This document shows positions 1 to 11,013 of a stretch of 64,000 nt of DNA, in pieces. The DNA is taken from positions 1-64,000 of the forward strand of contig MU858160.1 of NCBI GenBank assembly GCA_033297075.1, in the 5' to 3' direction. The stretch's first letter is position 1; the number at the start of each line of letters is the position of its first letter. The stretch comes from Rhypophila decipiens (lineage: Eukaryota; Ascomycota; Sordariomycetes; Sordariales; Naviculisporaceae). Below the pieces are notes generated by a model, which saw only the letters and a program-made list of their open reading frames with translations, was not told the DNA's origin and searched no databases. Made by a program: the position numbers and the translations under genes.

Positions 1-261
1 TCTCGCCCTCTTGATCTTAACGACAGGTTCGAGTCTTCATTGTTGTTCAGAAGGTGCGGTTTTTTGTCCTCATAGCTACTGGTTCTGGACTCTTCAGAGC
101 AGACAGGGAGCTTTTATGAGCAAAAGCAACCTCCTGATATCAGAATCACCAAATGATAAGCTGGCAGTCCATACAGCGACACTATAACGGCCGCAAGCTG
201 TCGCCCTGTTTTTTTGTGCCCCAGTTCCTCAGCTCCTACCTTGGGGCTAGGATGATTCATC

Positions 262-2373
262 ATGACAAACCCAGGCAGGGCCAATTACCACGCCGTCCTA
301 ATCGGCATCAACACTTCCGACTCGGAGGACGGGCCTGGTCTAAAGGGGTGCGTACCGGATGTGCAAGAAATTAGCAAAGAGCTGAGGAAGTCTGGGATTC
401 CAGGCTCCTTGGTCATGCACTCTTTCACCGCGACCCCAGATCCAGAATCGGGCAGGCTGATAGAACCAAAGAAACAATGGCCAACGTACGATAATATAGA
501 CTCCTGTCTTTCCAATATCACACGGGAGTCGGAACAAGGCGACCATGTGTACATCCACTTCTCCGGCCACAGCACAGTGGTCCCCCCGGCCGAGACCTAC
601 TCCAATTGGGATACGGGAGACCTAGCGCTTGTTGTCCTGGACGGACCCTGCGCAACCGACGAAAGTTATTTCCACGGTTCGGAGTTGGCTGTGCATCTGA
701 ATAACATGGTGAACAAGGGAATCGGGGTCACGATCGTACTGGATTGCTGCTTTTCAGGCAGTACGCTACGAAACTCGGACGAGGTGGTCCGGTACGTCTC
801 ATACCGCCCGGAGCTGGACAAACGACCTCGACGCGCTGTCAAACAAGGCCACTCAACTGTTGCTACTTTACGAGCTGGACGCCAAACATCCACGGTTCCT
901 GCTTGGTTGGCCAACCCAGACGGCTACGCCATTCTGACCTCGAGCGACGCCACGGAGAAGGCTTACGGCGTCAAGCTGGGAGATGGTTCTCGACACGGCA
1001 CACTGACCTACTTTCTGCTCGAGGTCTTTGACGGGCTCGGAGGTGTGGGCGGGAATATGCATCAGCTCGCCGAATCCATCCGCATCCGAATCACAGACCA
1101 CCGGCGCAAGCACTCTACACGGATCCAAAGCCCGGTTCTGTTCGGAAACAAGACGCAGCTCTTCTTTGGTCTTTCGAGGCCAAGCTGTTCGGCGGACATT
1201 CCCATCACCCGTATCGCGGATAGCACTGGACATCGGGTCAGACTCCACGCAGGTGCAGCACATGGGATTGCCAAAGGGGACGAGTTTGCTTTGCATCCGC
1301 TATCGTCTGCTCGCGACCCAATCTCAACCATGGCCGAGGCAGTGACAGTCCGGGGTGTTACTTCAGACCTTCAAATCCTTGGGGATGGAGACAAAGTCGA
1401 TGGGATGGTATCAGTACAGACCGGTTGGCTTGCGACAAGAATCACATGTCTTTTGCTCCGGCAATTCCCACTAAAGCTTTTGGTTCAGCAGGAATCCCTG
1501 GCCCAATGGAAAGAAGCAATCCGGGACCGAGCATCGCTTGCCGAATCCCATGCAGACGCTTGCGAGACATTGGAATCCTCCACCTGCTCATTTACAGTCG
1601 TCCAGACAGGCCCTGCGGTATACCAAATTCGTGACGAGCAGAAAAACGAGGTCATCACAGTACTCTCTATCCCCGAGGGGTGCGATCGGGCTATTCAACA
1701 GATCCTAAGCCATATACACCATTTGGCTTCTTTCAAGCTGGTACTAAACCTGTCCAACCTTGCAAATGACACAGACGCGCAGCAGTTCAAGCAGTCATAT
1801 AGCATAGCCATGATACACGAAGGCAAAGGCATCTCATACAACCCGGGCTGTGGCAAGACGGGTAATGTCCACGAGGTGTGCCTCCACCCAGAGTGCCAAA
1901 TCATCTTGACACCAAGCGATAAAGTGAGGCTCGTGGTGAAGAACCTGGGTAAACCAAACGATCCGCGAATATTCTTGCATTTGTACGCTCTGGGCTCCGG
2001 ATGGGAGGTCGAGGATATGACGAGGTCGAGCCGCGAGGTGATTCCACCTGCGGGCACCATTCTTGGCGATGCGGATGCCGGAAAAGGCTCCAAGTGCACT
2101 GGAGGATTTCGGAGGAAACTCAAGTTCTCTTTGGAAGAAGGGGAGCTGGCATGCGAGGATGTTGTCAAAGTCTTTCTGACCAGAAACCCCACTGGCACCT
2201 CGTTCGCAACACTGGAGCTTCCCAGGTTGGGAGAGCGTTCCAGTTGTGCTGGATATTCCGAGGTGGACTTTGGCGGGGCTACCAGGGCCTCCCCCTCGTC
2301 CTATCTGCGTGATTCTGAAGATTGGGCTGCGCTGACGTTTCGGATTCGCGTTGTTCGTGACAAGACTGGGTGA
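262..2373 (+). CDS. Caspase-domain (metacaspase-like, peptidase C14) protein
   Basis: Single-exon gene of 703 codons. The N-terminal ~300 residues form a caspase-like fold: an opening strand AVLIGIN (residues 11-17), the histidine motif IHFSGHS (catalytic His about 103) and the cysteine motif LDCCFSGS (catalytic Cys about 163). This pair is the dyad of clan CD proteases, which in metacaspases cut after Arg or Lys. The remaining ~400 residues lack a motif I can name, but the end (VKVFLT ... FATLELP ... FRIRVV) resembles the conserved C-terminus of long fungal caspase-domain proteins, so the protein looks complete. There is no signal peptide or membrane segment, so it is probably cytosolic. The ATG at 262 begins the caspase domain directly. 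The upstream 261 bp show nothing I recognise. The gene converges on a HET gene with 5 bp between stop codons. Substrate and role in cell death are inferences. Confidence 0.88.
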   Translation: MTNPGRANYHAVLIGINTSDSEDGPGLKGCVPDVQEISKELRKSGIPGSLVMHSFTATPDPESGRLIEPKKQWPTYDNIDSCLSNITRESEQGDHVYIHFSGHSTVVPPAETYSNWDTGDLALVVLDGPCATDESYFHGSELAVHLNNMVNKGIGVTIVLDCCFSGSTLRNSDEVVRYVSYRPELDKRPRRAVKQGHSTVATLRAGRQTSTVPAWLANPDGYAILTSSDATEKAYGVKLGDGSRHGTLTYFLLEVFDGLGGVGGNMHQLAESIRIRITDHRRKHSTRIQSPVLFGNKTQLFFGLSRPSCSADIPITRIADSTGHRVRLHAGAAHGIAKGDEFALHPLSSARDPISTMAEAVTVRGVTSDLQILGDGDKVDGMVSVQTGWLATRITCLLLRQFPLKLLVQQESLAQWKEAIRDRASLAESHADACETLESSTCSFTVVQTGPAVYQIRDEQKNEVITVLSIPEGCDRAIQQILSHIHHLASFKLVLNLSNLANDTDAQQFKQSYSIAMIHEGKGISYNPGCGKTGNVHEVCLHPECQIILTPSDKVRLVVKNLGKPNDPRIFLHLYALGSGWEVEDMTRSSREVIPPAGTILGDADAGKGSKCTGGFRRKLKFSLEEGELACEDVVKVFLTRNPTGTSFATLELPRLGERSSCAGYSEVDFGGATRASPSSYLRDSEDWAALTFRIRVVRDKTG

Positions 2374-2378
2374 TAGTA

Positions 2379-4788
2379 CTATCCTAATACAACAAGTGTC
2401 CAAGCCAGTGATGCCCGTTCCCAGGCTGCTTCCAGGATCTCGCCCGAGTTCATCCGATAAGCAATGCCATCCCGCCACACAACTTGTAGTACCAAGAGGA
2501 CCGGGTCTGAAAAGGGGTTGCGCCGGCTTCCTACCACGATAAACTTGTGAACACCTTGCCGATGTGCCACCTCATCATCCAGTGACGTTGTTCCCACGGT
2601 TCCAACTTTTTGCCCTTCCGCATCCATCACCTCGGCTGTTACCTGATCTTGTCCATCACTAAAGGCCGGCGGTATGACTGTTGGCACCAAGGTAAAAGAG
2701 GCCATGCTTGTCCAGAAGAATAGCAACAAGCCCTCGGGAACTGCAGGCAGTCTGGTATATAACTGCGGCGTGTTTGTCTCGAGAGCGCTCATCGTGACAG
2801 AATGGCTGTGGCTTTGCTTCCAACTTGGAAGCGGTGCTGAGGTCAACAGAGACTTGAAACGAGATGCGGCAGGTGAGATGGGTTGTAGACGAGATGGGTT
2901 GTGACAATGCTCAAAGCAAACCACCTCGGGTGTTTCGCTTACAAGAGAAACTGTTAGTACAGGCTGGGCTGAGAGAAGACACGATCAGTACGTACCCAAT
3001 TTCCTCATCCAGTCGGTCATCTCCTATCAGAATGCTCGCCTCCCCAATCCATCCCATCCATGACCAGCTGGGAAATGTGATTCTCACTTGCAAGGAGGTC
3101 ATGGGTAGTGTGGACAGCTCTGTCCTCCGTGTCGAACCCCTGAACGAGGTCCACAGTATGCTCTGCTCAAAGTGCGAACGAGGCATGCCCCAGAGGAACT
3201 CCTGCCCGGCGAGTGCCGTCATTCCTTCCAAAATGCAGAGAAAGCCGTCAAAGACGTCTCCGGGATAGGTGAACTGTCTTCGGGTATATCTCGAAACCAG
3301 ATTGTTGTACGTGGTCCAGAGCCGAAGTTCTTCGTCTTCGGGCTCAAAGAAATTCCGAAACTTGCGGCGCAGGGTTGGCTCCATTGCTGCTGCATGGAAC
3401 CGATGGAAGCGCAGCGTCTCATTTTCGAAATAGGACTCCTCGCAAAAGGTGGCTTCGCGGCATATCCAGTGCACTTGTTCCGGCATGAACACGAGCACTC
3501 TTCGGGACATGACACGCTCCTGCATCGTCCACCCACGATCGTTCCACGGGGTGTGTTCCAGATAATGGTCGTTCTGGTTGAAGAGCGGGTACAAGGTCGT
3601 CATGAGAGACAGTGCAGCGGGAGCCGTAGTCTCTTTTCCGGGAGTAGGCTCGGGGTGAATGACAATCTCGTCTTGCTCGAGCGAACGCGTTCCTTCCCTT
3701 ATCCCTGGAAGACCGCCGTCGGCAGTCTTTGCAGTAGCTGCAATGACCGTCAGCGACGAGAAACCGTAGATGCGACTCATCTGCCCGATTTGGACCTGTT
3801 TGTCAGCGAGGTCGTCTTGGACAATACAGAGTGCATCAATCCAAAGATGCCGAAACCCCAGCGAGCGGGCGAGGTGCATGGCGTCTTCGAGGGTCTGAGG
3901 GAGGTGGCCGGTAGGGAGGCTGCCCGGCTTGGAGAGCGCTTGCTTGTTGGCTCGCACGATTGATACCTCTTGAGGCCCGCCCCATACATAGCTGAGGGCC
4001 ATATACTCATGGTCAGCGAGACTGATATCATCGAGCGTGACGACACAGCGGCTGACCACATCGACGAAGCGGATCGTTGTTGTCTTTGAACCACCATCGA
4101 CATCTGCCGTCTCACATTCGTTTCCATGATCGGTCTTGCAGATCTTGATCCATTGCCGAACCCAGTTCAAATCAAGCGACAGTGGGCGCCGTCGACCCCC
4201 AAATATCATGCTGTCGATGGGCTTCTTGTGTTGGAACCGGTTCTTGACATCGACACCCATGGACAGTGCTCCCACATTGCACGCCTGAAAGGCATGGGCC
4301 CAGCTTCCTTGGGGTGTCCGTATCCCAATCGTAAGTGTCCGTCCTGTCCAGTAAAGGTGGCCCGAGGGAGCACGATAAACACCGTAAAATGATGTCTCTG
4401 CCCGGCAGACATCATCGGGGTGCGGCCGGCGACCGTTGTGTCGCGCTAGAGATTTGATCATCAGCGCACACAGGCGACAGCTTTCGGCTCTCTGCGCAAT
4501 ATCAGAGAGCTTGCCGAGCTGGGTCGAGGCATGGGCATCTTCCGTTTTGCCTTTGAAAGGGTGGCGGCTGGTGTCTACCGTTCCGTCTCGAATCGCTGGC
4601 AGATCCGAGAGCAGCGGATTCCGCAGAGCATCAAAGTTGATGTTTGCGCAGAAACTGCAGAGGTCGGCAATCGACATTTGGATATCGGCGAGTAGTTTCA
4701 GCTTTGGGAGCTGCTCCACGGAGATTTCCAGACAATGGGTGAAGGACTGTTGTTGAGGGTGATGGCCAATCTCGTGGTTGGGTAGCAT
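2379..4788 (-). CDS. HET-domain (heterokaryon incompatibility) protein
   Basis: Two exons: 4788-2996 and 2937-2379, joined by a 58-bp intron with donor GTACGT, a perfect TACTAAC branch point and an unusual TAAG acceptor. This gives about 783 residues. HET domains trigger cell death after non-self recognition in fungi. Visible marks are paired cysteine motifs near the N-terminus (CSFC, CRLC), then the HET blocks YMALSYVWGG (about residue 262), LWIDALCIVQDD (about 315) and RGWTMQERVMSRRVL. The second exon restores the usual HET C-terminus (FIVVGSRRN ... WRDGIAYR). The first ATG in frame is at 4788; the open frame extends slightly upstream without another ATG. The gene is tail-to-tail with the caspase-domain gene, so the two transcripts almost certainly overlap. 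The HET assignment is firm; the recognition partner is unknown. Confidence 0.9.
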
Positions 4789-5020
4789 CGAACTTAAGGA
4801 CGACAATATGGGTGCCTAAAGTCAAGTGGTGATATCTGGCCAAGGCCCAAGGGTGAGCTTAGTCATTCCTCTGGGACAGGTATCAGCTTAGTGGCCTGCG
4901 AGCGGCCGCTTCGTGGAACAAGTGCGACATGCTCTGCCCTTTTTCACGAGTGCCCAAATGAAATACGGATGATATGCAACTTGGATTATAGGTACAAGGT
5001 ATCTGTCTAGTCATTAATTA

Positions 5021-5077
5021 AGAGATGAGAGAAATAAGAAAAGATGAGAGAAATAGACAAGAGATGAGAGAAACAAG
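5021..5077. repeat. Three imperfect copies of GATGAGAGAAAYA
   Basis: Three near-identical purine-rich units (GATGAGAGAAATA, GATGAGAGAAATA, GATGAGAGAAACA) recur at 19-20 bp spacing just beyond the permease stop codon. They lie in the 350-bp gap (4789-5138) between the HET gene start and the permease 3' end. Nothing else is seen in that gap. On the permease transcript they would read as a pyrimidine-rich 3' UTR repeat. No function is inferred. Confidence 0.6.
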
Positions 5078-5138
5078 GACTCGCTCAGAAACGCTTAGAT
5101 GACAGCCGACCGTAAATACAGACACATTCGAACCTCCT

Positions 5139-6848
5139 CTAGAGCCATGCCCACAACCTGCCCCAGAGCGTGGTCGGCACTTCCGCTTCCCACTGGCTCT
5201 CGTCCACCGTGTCGAGACACCCGGTCGTGATGTCCGCCTCGCTAGGCTTGACAAAACTGGTGCGGCAAACAAGCTTGTGTCCGACAAACAAGACGACCCA
5301 GATGATCAGGGATACATATGACACAAAGAACGTCTCCGTGTCCCAGGGCATAAAGGCAGTGAAGCCCTGGGTGAGGGTGATCAAGACGCACCAGAACAGA
5401 CCATAGTACGAGTAGTATGGCTGCCCGAAAGCCTTGTACGGCAAAAGGTCTCGCGAGATGCCACGAGCCTTGAGGGCACGCTGGAAGCCAATATGGGCGA
5501 CGTTGATGTTGGCCCATGTGATGAAGCCAGCAACAGCCGTGATGTTCAGCAGCCAGTTGAAGACCACGGCAGCGTTTTCCTTGACATTGAGGAACGCGAG
5601 CAACCCAAAGGCTGCGGTGAACAAGACGGCGTAGATGGGGACTCCTTGCGCGGTTGTCTTGGCCAGGATGGCGGGAGCTGAGCCGTCATTGGCAAGACCC
5701 ACCAGGATGCGAGAACCCGAATAGACGTTGGAGTTTGCGGCAGAGAGGACGACGGTCAGGAGGATGGCATTGAGGATCCCTGGCAGGTGGGGGACGCCGG
5801 CACGCTGGACGGCAATGACAAAGGGCGAGGAGGCGGCGTAGTTGTCGGCGTCCTTGGAGATGAGTCGCTCGTCGGTCGATGGGATGAGAATGCCAATGAA
5901 GAAGACGGTAAAGACAAAGAAGAAGAGAATCCTCCAAAAGGTCTTTCGGATGGCCGACGGGACGTTCTTGCGCGGGTCTTCGGTCTCACCCGCAGCGATA
6001 CCGACAAGCTCGGTCCCCTGGTACGAGAATCCGGCCTGGATCATGACAGACCAGAAAGCGACAAAGGTGCCGAGCGATGTAGGGTCGATGTCGGGCCATG
6101 CGGCAAAGGCCCCGGGGTCGTTCCAGTACTTGAAGCCGATGTAGCCCTCCTGTCCTGCCCCGGCATTCATGCAGATGCCGAAAATGAGGAAGCCACAGAC
6201 AGTGATGACCTTGATCATGGAGAACCAAAACTCGAGCTCGCCGTAGAAGCTGACGGGCAGCAAGTTGCACCCGGTGATGAAGACCCAGAAGACCGAGATG
6301 AAGATGGCGATGTGCAGCGACTTGTCCCAGTACTGGATCAGCAGGCCGGTAATGGTGAGCTCGAGAGCGAAAGTGATGGCCCACGAGAACCAGTAGATCC
6401 ATCCCATGGCGAAACCGATGGAGGGGTCGACGAAGCGGGTAGCATAGGAGGTAAAGGCGCCAGAGACGGGGATGTAGGTGGCCATCTCACCGAGAGCGAC
6501 CATGACGGACAAGACGACGGAGCCGATAAAGATGTAGGCGATGAGAGCACCGGCCGGGCCGGCGGTAGCCAGTGCGCCGCCCGAGCCGATAAAGAGACCT
6601 GTGCCAATTGTGCCGCCTGCGTGGTAAAGTTAGCCCTGCTTCGTCTGCATCATGTGCATTCTCGGGTAATGCCGCGTACCAATTGCAATCATTTGGAGAT
6701 GTCTGCTTTGCAGTCTCCTTTGCAGCTTGGAGATTGACCCATCGACCTGGTCAACGTGCCCGCTGAGGGAATTCTCGCGGTCGCTGAGTCCCTTCTCCGA
6801 CGGGTGGTCCGAGCCCTTTGGGGCCGTGTTGAAGGAGTTATCTGCCAT
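5139..6848 (-). CDS. Amino-acid permease, YAT/AAT family (Dip5-like)
   Basis: Two exons: 6848-6680 and 6616-5139. The 63-bp intron (donor GTACGC, acceptor CGCAG) splits the first conserved motif, and splicing restores IAIGGTIGTGLFIGSG, the start of TM1 in fungal amino-acid permeases. The product is about 548 residues with a hydrophilic N-terminus (~50 residues) and about 12 hydrophobic segments, as usual for plasma-membrane H+/amino-acid symporters. The family motif after TM5 is present (GETEDPRKNVPSAIRKTFWR), and this stretch resembles the dicarboxylic amino-acid permease Dip5 branch. The C-terminal tail is short and acidic. The true start is the ATG at 6848 (MADNSFNTAPKG). Substrate preference is inferred from family resemblance only; Gap1-type general permeases cannot be excluded. 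Confidence 0.92.
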
Positions 6849-7920
6849 GACTGGCAGCAAGACGGCAATCGTTGAATGAAGCAGCGGTCCTGGTCCGAGA
6901 TCACCACGACGGGTCGTCTGCAAAGGAGGGTGGTTCCGCCGACTTTAAGAGTCCGTTGCGACGCGTCCAGGCCGGCAACGGTCAAGCGGAAAGGGGAAGG
7001 TCAGAATTTTCTTGCCAAATAAACCTGGGGCAAGTGGAAAAGCATCCAATGCGGGCTGCGGTGGCAAAGAAACTATGGGCACGTCATGCTATCCGCACGC
7101 GTGGGTGGGGAGTTCGAGCAAAAGACCCGCATACGAAGGGGTTGGTCAGGATACGCAACTGAGATATTCCCGGCGGAACGGACAGGACTGGTTGGCGCTA
7201 ACCCCTGTGGAAGTTGGGATGCGAACAATGCAGATTGGGACGAACAACGGACCGACAAGGGGGAAAGCAGCAACTGACTCTCGGATGAGGGGTTTGGATG
7301 AACATTATGCTCATCTCACCAACTGTCCAAACTCCCATTCAAGCACGCGGGGACTCGACCGCACCCAAGGGGAACTTGTAATTTTCCCCTCAGCAATCGC
7401 CACCAGGATCCCCTGTGATGTCTCTTTAATCTTGCGTTCCAACTGCACGCATCGGAAGCCGATCTCGAGTTCTCAACTTCATCTCAGTTCGCATCCCACG
7501 TTGACTGGGAGACTAGCTCTCGGGAATGCCGTCATCGGATGACTGTGGAAGGATTTGCAGCGCAAAGATAAGATAACGACAGGAATCCCCCATTCAGGCG
7601 CTAATAACTTGGCAGCAACAGCACAACAAATGTCTACGAAGACCACTCACCAACCACATCACCAGAAGGCAATATCATGGAAAAATGAGTTCGTCAAAGC
7701 TACACCGTAAATGCAGCAAGTCTCACAATCTGGCGTTTTCGCCCGCCGGGATCCCCGGTTGCTCTCGTGCTCTCGGGAGTTCGGCGATCTCCTTCTAGAA
7801 GGATGATTCTGGCGGCCGGGACTCAGCCACACCTCGTGACTGACTCGCTTCCACGTCCTGTTCCGGACAAGCTCCGCATGACCCCCACTCCCCGGGACTC
7901 AACGTCCTTCCGCATGTCCC
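6849..7920. other. Intergenic region upstream of the permease
   Basis: About 1.07 kb holding the permease promoter and the 3' flank of the dehydratase gene. No convincing coding potential on either strand. No tRNA or repeat is seen. Confidence 0.6.
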
Positions 7921-9947
7921 TCACGGTCCGGGTCCAGCTGCCGTGAGAAACCCAAAATCGGCTCCCTTTTCAGCTTGGTTCACCTCCCTCAGATACAGAC
8001 CTCGGTAGCCCCTGACGGCATTTCTCGCTTCCCAGACCGCGCCTCTTTCGGCCTCCGACATCACTCGCTCTTGCTGCCGGGCCTTGATCTCATCCTCGCC
8101 CAACCTGACGCTCAGCTCTCTATTCTCAGCGTCACAGATGATCACGTCGCCGTCCCTGACGATTCCCAGCACGGACTTGGGGTCCGCCGCTTCAGGGGAC
8201 ACATGCAGGACGATGGTGCCCCCCGCGGTGCCACTCATGCGCCCGTCCGAGATTCGCAGCATGTCTGTCACGCCCCTCTCCGCAAGCTTGCGGGGAATCG
8301 GTATCAACCCTGCCTCTGGCATGCCGGGATTCCCCACGGGTCCAATGTTCTGCAGGACCAAGACGCTGCCCTGATCGACGTCCAAGTCTGGGTCGTCTAT
8401 CCGTCGGGCTAGGTCCGCCGAACCGGTGAACACGACGGCTCGTCCCGCATGACGAAGCAGCCGTCTATCCCTGGATGCGCTCGCTTTCATCACAGCGCCG
8501 CCCGGGGCCAGGTTTCCTTGCGTGAACACGATCAGAGAAGACGCGGGATACAGCGGTGAGTCCAAGGGCCGGATGCAGTTTGCTGGACTGCCTTCTGGGA
8601 GTGGGTGGAACGCTGCCCGGGAAAGCTCTTCTCCCAGTGTTTGGCCGGTTACGGTAAGTTGATCAAGGTGAAGCAGGGGTCGAAGCTGATGCAGCAGCGC
8701 GACCATGCCACCCGCATTGTGGAAATCGGTCATGTAATTCTCACCACTTGGCTTCAAGTCCACCAAGAGCGGCGTCTTTTGGCCAATCTCGTCGATGGTC
8801 TTTAGGGTGATGGTGCCGGCGACCTCTGGATGGCGTCCGACTATGGCGAGAAGATGTACTATGGCATTGGTAGAACCGCCGATGGCCTGTAGCACGGTGA
8901 TGGCATTCAAAAAGGACTCCCTGGTAAGGATTTGCTGTGGCTTGAGCTGTTGCTTTGCAAGGCGGAGAGCATGCGCCCCCGTCGTCTCTGCGATCCGAAG
9001 TCGCGCTGATGAAACAGCAGGTGCGGTGGCGCCGTTGATGGGCATCATGCCCAGGGCAACAAGGATGCACGCCATGGTGCTGGCAGTTCCCATCACGCCG
9101 CATGTGCCTCCCTAGATGTTGATTCCAGTCAGTGCTCTACCTCTGGCGACCAGATGCCTGAAAGGGAAAACCACCTCAACGCACCGTCGGCGCCAGCTCC
9201 TCGTTCAAAGCAGCAATGTCCTCAATATCCATGGCACCTGCACGGAACTTGGCCCAGTTGTTCCTGCAGTCGGTACAGGCCCCGATCCGTACACCACGAT
9301 GGCTGCCCGGCATCATGGGACCCGTCACCAGATGAATGATGGGTTTGTTTGCGGATATTCCGCCCATGAGCTGAGCTGGTGTTGTCTTGTCGCATCCTGG
9401 GACACGGGACATTAGCAGCTGCAGCTCCGTCCCTGGGGGTCTCGGGCATACGAAAATGTCAACATGGTGACCACGTGCAAGCATTACCTCCGATCAACAC
9501 CACAGCATCAACCGGCTGTGCTTGAATCATCTCCTCCGTGTCCATGCTCATGAGGTTTCGTAGATACATGCTGGTGGGCGAGGCAAAGGACTCGTGCAGG
9601 CTGATTGTCGGGAAGTCAATGGCGAGCCCTCCATTGAGCTGCACTCCTCGCTTCACGGCGTCAATCAGCTGTGGTATGTTGGAATGGCAGGGGTTGAAAC
9701 TCGAATAGGTGTTGACAATGCCTATGATGGGTCTTGAGAGCGCGTCCTCGCTGTAGCCGAGGGCCTTGATGAACAGCTTTCTCATGAATAGGGAAAAGTG
9801 TGCATCGCCGTATGATGGCAGCTTTTGTCGGAGGCCAACCCCATTCGGGTCGATCGGGGCGGAGAGGTCATAGTCTGAGTTCTTGTTCACAACTTGAACT
9901 GTGGTAGGAAAAGGCCGATCGCTGTCCCAGTTGGTGTCGGAAGCCAT
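7921..9947 (-). CDS. IlvD/EDD-family dehydratase (dihydroxy-acid or sugar-acid dehydratase)
   Basis: Three exons: 9947-9488, 9396-9185 and 9111-7921. Introns of 91 and 73 bp have clean GT/AG borders, and splicing restores VLIGGCDKTTPAQLM and APTGGTCGVMGTASTM. About 620 residues. IlvD/EDD enzymes dehydrate 2,3-dihydroxy acids with an Fe-S cluster; the three cluster cysteines appear in FNPCHSN, GGCDKT and GTCGVM. The wording around them (SFNPCHSNIPQLIDAVKRGV, FASPTSMYLRN, GACTDCRNNWAKFRAG) is closer to my recollection of the L-arabonate/galactonate-type sugar-acid branch than to mitochondrial Ilv3. No clear mitochondrial presequence is seen. An in-frame ATG at 10073 would add 42 residues; I prefer 9947 (MASDTNWDSD). 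The family is secure; the substrate is not. Confidence 0.88.
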
Positions 9948-10421
9948 GATGAATGCAAGGGTTGTTGACAGAATTTGAGCATTTCCACTAAGTTGTTGCA
10001 CGAAGCCATCCATCATTGTATCGGATACCACAGTGCTGGAGGGGCATGGCTGCTCGTTATCCAAGCTGCTCATCACGTCATTTCAAGTGGCCAGGGTTAG
10101 GGTTCCAGGCTGGACAGCACCATCAATGTCTCGACCGTCCCTAGCAATGAATCACCCTAAGAGATTGGTGTTGAGATCAGAGAATGAAAATCCCCGTTAA
10201 AGATACAGTGATACACGTGTAGACAAGATCCACGTGCAAGACTTTGTGTTCGAAGCGGGGCAATCGGGTCAATGGCGGCCTGTTGAATTACATCGATTGA
10301 CGTCATGACACCGCCCTGATCACCTTGTCATCGACTTCATCTCGTCCATCCAGAACAGTCTCCTAATGAGTTGAAATCGCAAACCTAGTCGCCCTCACCA
10401 TTCAACAAACGCAAGATCAAA
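9948..10421. promoter_or_regulatory. Divergent promoter region between the dehydratase and the HHE protein
   Basis: 474 bp separate two start codons pointing away from each other. It is a shared 5' region by position; no TATA box or known operator could be assigned. Confidence 0.5.
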
Positions 10422-11013
10422 ATGCCCAAGATATCCGAGGTGGTGAAGCGAGATCTCCGGCTGCTCCAAGATGCCTACCACCATCTTTGGACCGTTGGCC
10501 CCGAAGACCGCAAGCCGAATGAATTCATCTGGCCACTCAAACGATACCTTGTCGTCGAAGATCTACTCGTCACGCCGGCCCTCGAGGAACATCTGGGGAA
10601 GCTCGGCGCGACAAGGCACAAACGACTATCAGATGACGATGAAAGCGTACGTCTTGGTCCTTTCCCAAATGACTGAGTCCTTTCCCTTTGCTAATGCCAA
10701 TGGGCAGATGAATGAGAAACTCAAGCACATGCAGACTTTTGATGTCACAGAGCCCAGCCATGAAGCCGCTCTCAAGGCTATCTGGGTTGATCTCGAGCCC
10801 CACATGAGAGAAGAAGCCGGCAAGGACCTCGATCAACTGGAGGAGAGTCTGTCACAATCCGAGTCCGAGGCGCTTGGAAGCAGATATGAGCGGATCAGCC
10901 AACTACTGCAGCAGCCATATGGGGAACACGGGGCGCCAGACAAGGACATTCTGATGGCATTGTTGGACACGCCGCGGAAAGAGTTGATTACGAAGTTTGG
11001 GTTGACATCTTGA
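10422..11013 (+). CDS. Hemerythrin-like (HHE) domain protein, degenerate
   Basis: Two exons: 10422-10646 and 10708-11013. The 61-bp intron has GTACGT, a GCTAATG branch and a GGCAG acceptor. 176 residues. The pattern fits the four-helix HHE cation-binding fold: an opening helix with YHHLW (residues 19-23), helix 2 with WPLKRYLVVEDLLVTPALE (36-55), helix 3 around MNEKLKHMQ and helix 4 with LEPHMREEAGKDL (104-116). HHE proteins bind iron or oxygen species through conserved His and Glu. Here the helix-2 His is replaced (RYLVVED) and the helix-3 His is not at the expected place, so metal binding may be weakened. No targeting signal. The gene is divergent from the dehydratase. The family call rests on helix spacing and is moderate. 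Confidence 0.65.

Noticed and set aside
1695..2478. Minus-strand frames opposite the end of the caspase-domain gene
   Set aside because: Antisense shadows of the caspase-domain protein; no similarity to HET or any family.
5787..6737. 316-codon plus-strand frame
   Set aside because: Antisense shadow of the amino-acid permease; composition (Asp/Gly/Glu-rich) is what reverse-reading of hydrophobic codons gives.
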